From Desulfamplus sp. (GTDB lineage Bacteria; Desulfobacterota; Desulfobacteria; Desulfobacterales; Desulfobacteraceae), in assembly GCA_015231705.1 (NCBI GenBank), contig JADGBC010000019.1, forward strand, positions 1 to 32,856: a stretch of DNA of 32,856 bases, given 5' to 3'. Made by a program: the position numbers and the translations under genes. Shown one piece after another: positions 32,805 through 32,856 of this stretch. Under the pieces are notes generated by a model. That model had not been told where the DNA came from and ran no database searches. It was given only the letters and a program-made list of their open reading frames with translations. How positions within the stretch are numbered: the stretch's first letter is position 1; each line of letters begins with the position of its first letter.

Positions 32805-32856
32805 ATGAATTCAGACAGCCATAAAATTATAATTTTTGATACAACATTACGGGATG
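32805..32856 (+). CDS. leuA: 2-isopropylmalate synthase (start only, cut by window edge)
   Basis: Seventeen codons are visible: MNSDSHKIIIFDTTLRD. The FDTTLRD motif is the start of the LeuA/CimA/homocitrate synthase barrel. GAGGA lies 4 nt upstream of the ATG. Following a complete cimA in a branched-chain operon, leuA is the best guess, but another family member cannot be excluded. The 251-bp gap before it (32554-32804) holds TGTCGG/CCGACA as a long-range dyad (32654-32659, 32701-32706) and no gene. Confidence 0.65.
   Translation, partial: MNSDSHKIIIFDTTLRD

Overview
The window is a low-GC (roughly 40 %) stretch whose gene content fits a Desulfobacterota (Desulfobacterales-like) bacterium: a Gram-negative type II secretion (T2SS) cluster, a NtrC-type sensor pair, and a citramalate route to isoleucine beside methyl-cycle genes. 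Genus-level assignment is not possible from sequence reading alone.

Left part (1-7722, all minus strand): a truncated secreted CAP/SCP-domain protein, a TonB-dependent outer-membrane receptor, a sigma54-type response regulator, a membrane sensor kinase and a PF04392-like periplasmic binding protein without transporter partners. Middle part (7703-20811, minus strand): one long T2SS operon, transcribed right to left in the order DUF1573 protein, gspG, gspE, gspF, gspH, gspI, gspJ, gspK, gspL, gspM, gspD. gspC and the prepilin peptidase are not in the window. The operon continues by overlap into the binding-protein and sensor genes.

Right part: an adenosine kinase-like PfkB gene (minus) diverges from metK and ahcY (plus). 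Together these make SAM, hydrolyse SAH and remove adenosine. Then come larB and a branched-chain amino-acid operon ilvD-ilvB-ilvN-cimA-leuA (leuA cut by the window end). That operon starts with a promoter, a 27-residue Ile/Leu/Val-rich leader peptide and a terminator/antiterminator: a classical attenuator.

The most interesting points are: (1) the DUF1573 gene has an in-frame TGA exactly where the family has the first Cys of its CGC motif, with 290 intact codons after it and hairpins just downstream, so it is a candidate selenoprotein; (2) a 101-102 bp MITE-like element occurs three times, each copy flanked by 6-bp direct repeats; one copy has cut gspJ from its inferred ancestral GTG start and now supplies a new start and N-terminus, and another lies exactly between gspH and gspI; (3) two further families of structured intergenic repeats link the T2SS and ilv regions; (4) many proteins here carry low-complexity inserts or short tandem repeats, including the GspG prepilin leader.
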